NCBI RefSeq assembly: GCF_029016285.1
Contig: NZ_CP091975.1
Location: forward strand, 1,922,001-1,986,000
Source of the DNA: Vibrio sp. DW001
Lineage (GTDB): Bacteria; Pseudomonadota; Gammaproteobacteria; Enterobacterales; Vibrionaceae
Direction of reading: 5' to 3'
Length of the DNA: 64,000 nucleotides
Below are positions 63,496 to 64,000 of this stretch, one piece after another (positions within the stretch are counted from its first letter, which is position 1; the number at the start of each line of letters is the position of its first letter). Position numbers and translations under genes: made by a program. The notes under the pieces are model-generated. The model was not told where the DNA came from, searched no databases, and saw nothing but the letters and a program-made list of their open reading frames with translations.

Positions 63496-64000
63496 TTATT
63501 CCAGATTGAAAAGACGTAAAGCCTCACTATTTCTCGGTTTTAATTCACATTTGGATAAAAACTGTTTCTCAAATTGGGCTATTGATATTGCTGGAGACCA
63601 GTAATAACCTTGTCCTACACGACCACCTAAGTTTTTGATCATATCGAGTTCATTTGATGTTTCAATACCTTCAATCACAGCTTGAGCACCAAGCGCATCC
63701 GCCATGTTTAATAACGTTTTAACGATCGTTTGGTTAGTCATATTGTTTTGAATGTCCTTAACGAACATCATATCTATCTTCACTTCATCAATGTTTAACT
63801 GACTTAGGTAAGCCATTGACGAGTAACCCGTACCAAAATCATCGATTGAAATTGCAAAACCTAGATTTTTTATGGCACTAATTTTCTGAACCAACTCATG
63901 GGAGTTATCCAGTTCCTGAGACTCTGTTATTTCGAGAGTAATTTGACTGGTGTCTACAAAATATTTCTCGCTTGTAGATTGCAAAAACTCAATGAAATCC
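63496..64000 (-). CDS. EAL-domain protein (c-di-GMP phosphodiesterase), C-terminal part
   Basis: The gene continues beyond the right edge. The visible 168 residues are the back half of an EAL domain: LEITES (metal-binding E), SIDDFGTGYSSMAYLSQL (DDFGTGYSS, loop 6 aspartates), VKIDMMFV (K), and AVIEGIETSNE (catalytic E), then QGYYWSPAISI. All residues required for phosphodiesterase activity in this half are present, so it is probably active in lowering cyclic di-GMP. The N-terminal domains are outside the window. Confidence 0.93.
   Translation of the reverse strand, partial: DFIEFLQSTSEKYFVDTSQITLEITESQELDNSHELVQKISAIKNLGFAISIDDFGTGYSSMAYLSQLNIDEVKIDMMFVKDIQNNMTNQTIVKTLLNMADALGAQAVIEGIETSNELDMIKNLGGRVGQGYYWSPAISIAQFEKQFLSKCELKPRNSEALRLFNLE

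Noticed and set aside
1..64000. CRISPR arrays, tRNA or rRNA genes, an integrase gene
   Set aside because: No evenly spaced direct repeats, cloverleaf-like sequences, rRNA stretches or tyrosine/serine recombinase motifs were seen.

Overview
The window looks like a chromosomal accessory region of a marine gammaproteobacterium, most probably a member of the Vibrionaceae. This is inferred from the AT-rich composition, the protein types (TRAP transporter, GyrI-like and LysE proteins, many LysR regulators, RND pump) and the abundance of IS3-family debris. It contains no rRNA, tRNA, CRISPR array, integrase or replication gene that I can see. About 45 intact or nearly intact genes are mixed with pseudogenes, five kinds of insertion-sequence remains and several group II intron pieces, so it reads as a region repeatedly used for insertion and now decaying.

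Region 1 (1-14.9 kb) starts with the 3' end of an M32 carboxypeptidase gene. Three decayed copies of the same gene end recur at about 9.0, 10.8 and 14.8 kb, each followed by a similar hairpin terminator. They divide the region into modules: a methyltransferase plus a secreted-hydrolase group (NylB-like serine hydrolase, outer-membrane protein, LysR regulator, M20 peptidase); a LysR module; and a TRAP transporter operon. This is what serial integration at one gene end would leave. The secreted-hydrolase genes share a palindrome about 100-125 bp upstream of their starts, suggesting one regulon under the local LysR protein.

Region 2 (15-22.2 kb) carries a GyrI-like protein, a LysE-type exporter and a compact operon tetR - membrane fusion protein - RND pump - zinc-ribbon protein, with overlapping genes and a TetR-like operator.

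Region 3 (22.2-39 kb) is mobile-element debris around a few genes: broken group II intron and IS3 pieces, a MarR-GNAT fusion, a frameshifted ISL3 element, an SDR, a two-component system whose kinase ends inside an IS3 derivative, a broken IS5 element, a mannitol-type PTS permease and a membrane acyltransferase. Then comes an apparently intact group II intron inserted inside an older intron of the same kind.

Region 4 (39-49.2 kb) has a visibly more GC-rich pstS-pstC-pstA-pstB-HAD operon preceded by two related palindromes, a LysR/SDR divergent pair with a broken lipoprotein gene, and a series of small minus-strand genes (two GFA-family proteins, a methyltransferase, a DUF6506-like protein).

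Region 5 (49.4-64 kb) holds a LysR/Bcr-type drug exporter pair, an alpha/beta hydrolase, a purine module (LysR, adenosine/adenine deaminase, AzgA-type permease), a RES/Xre toxin-antitoxin pair, decayed EamA and AraC genes, a YdcZ exporter with a divergent frameshifted LysR gene, DUF1289 and Nudix proteins, and the end of an EAL-domain protein.
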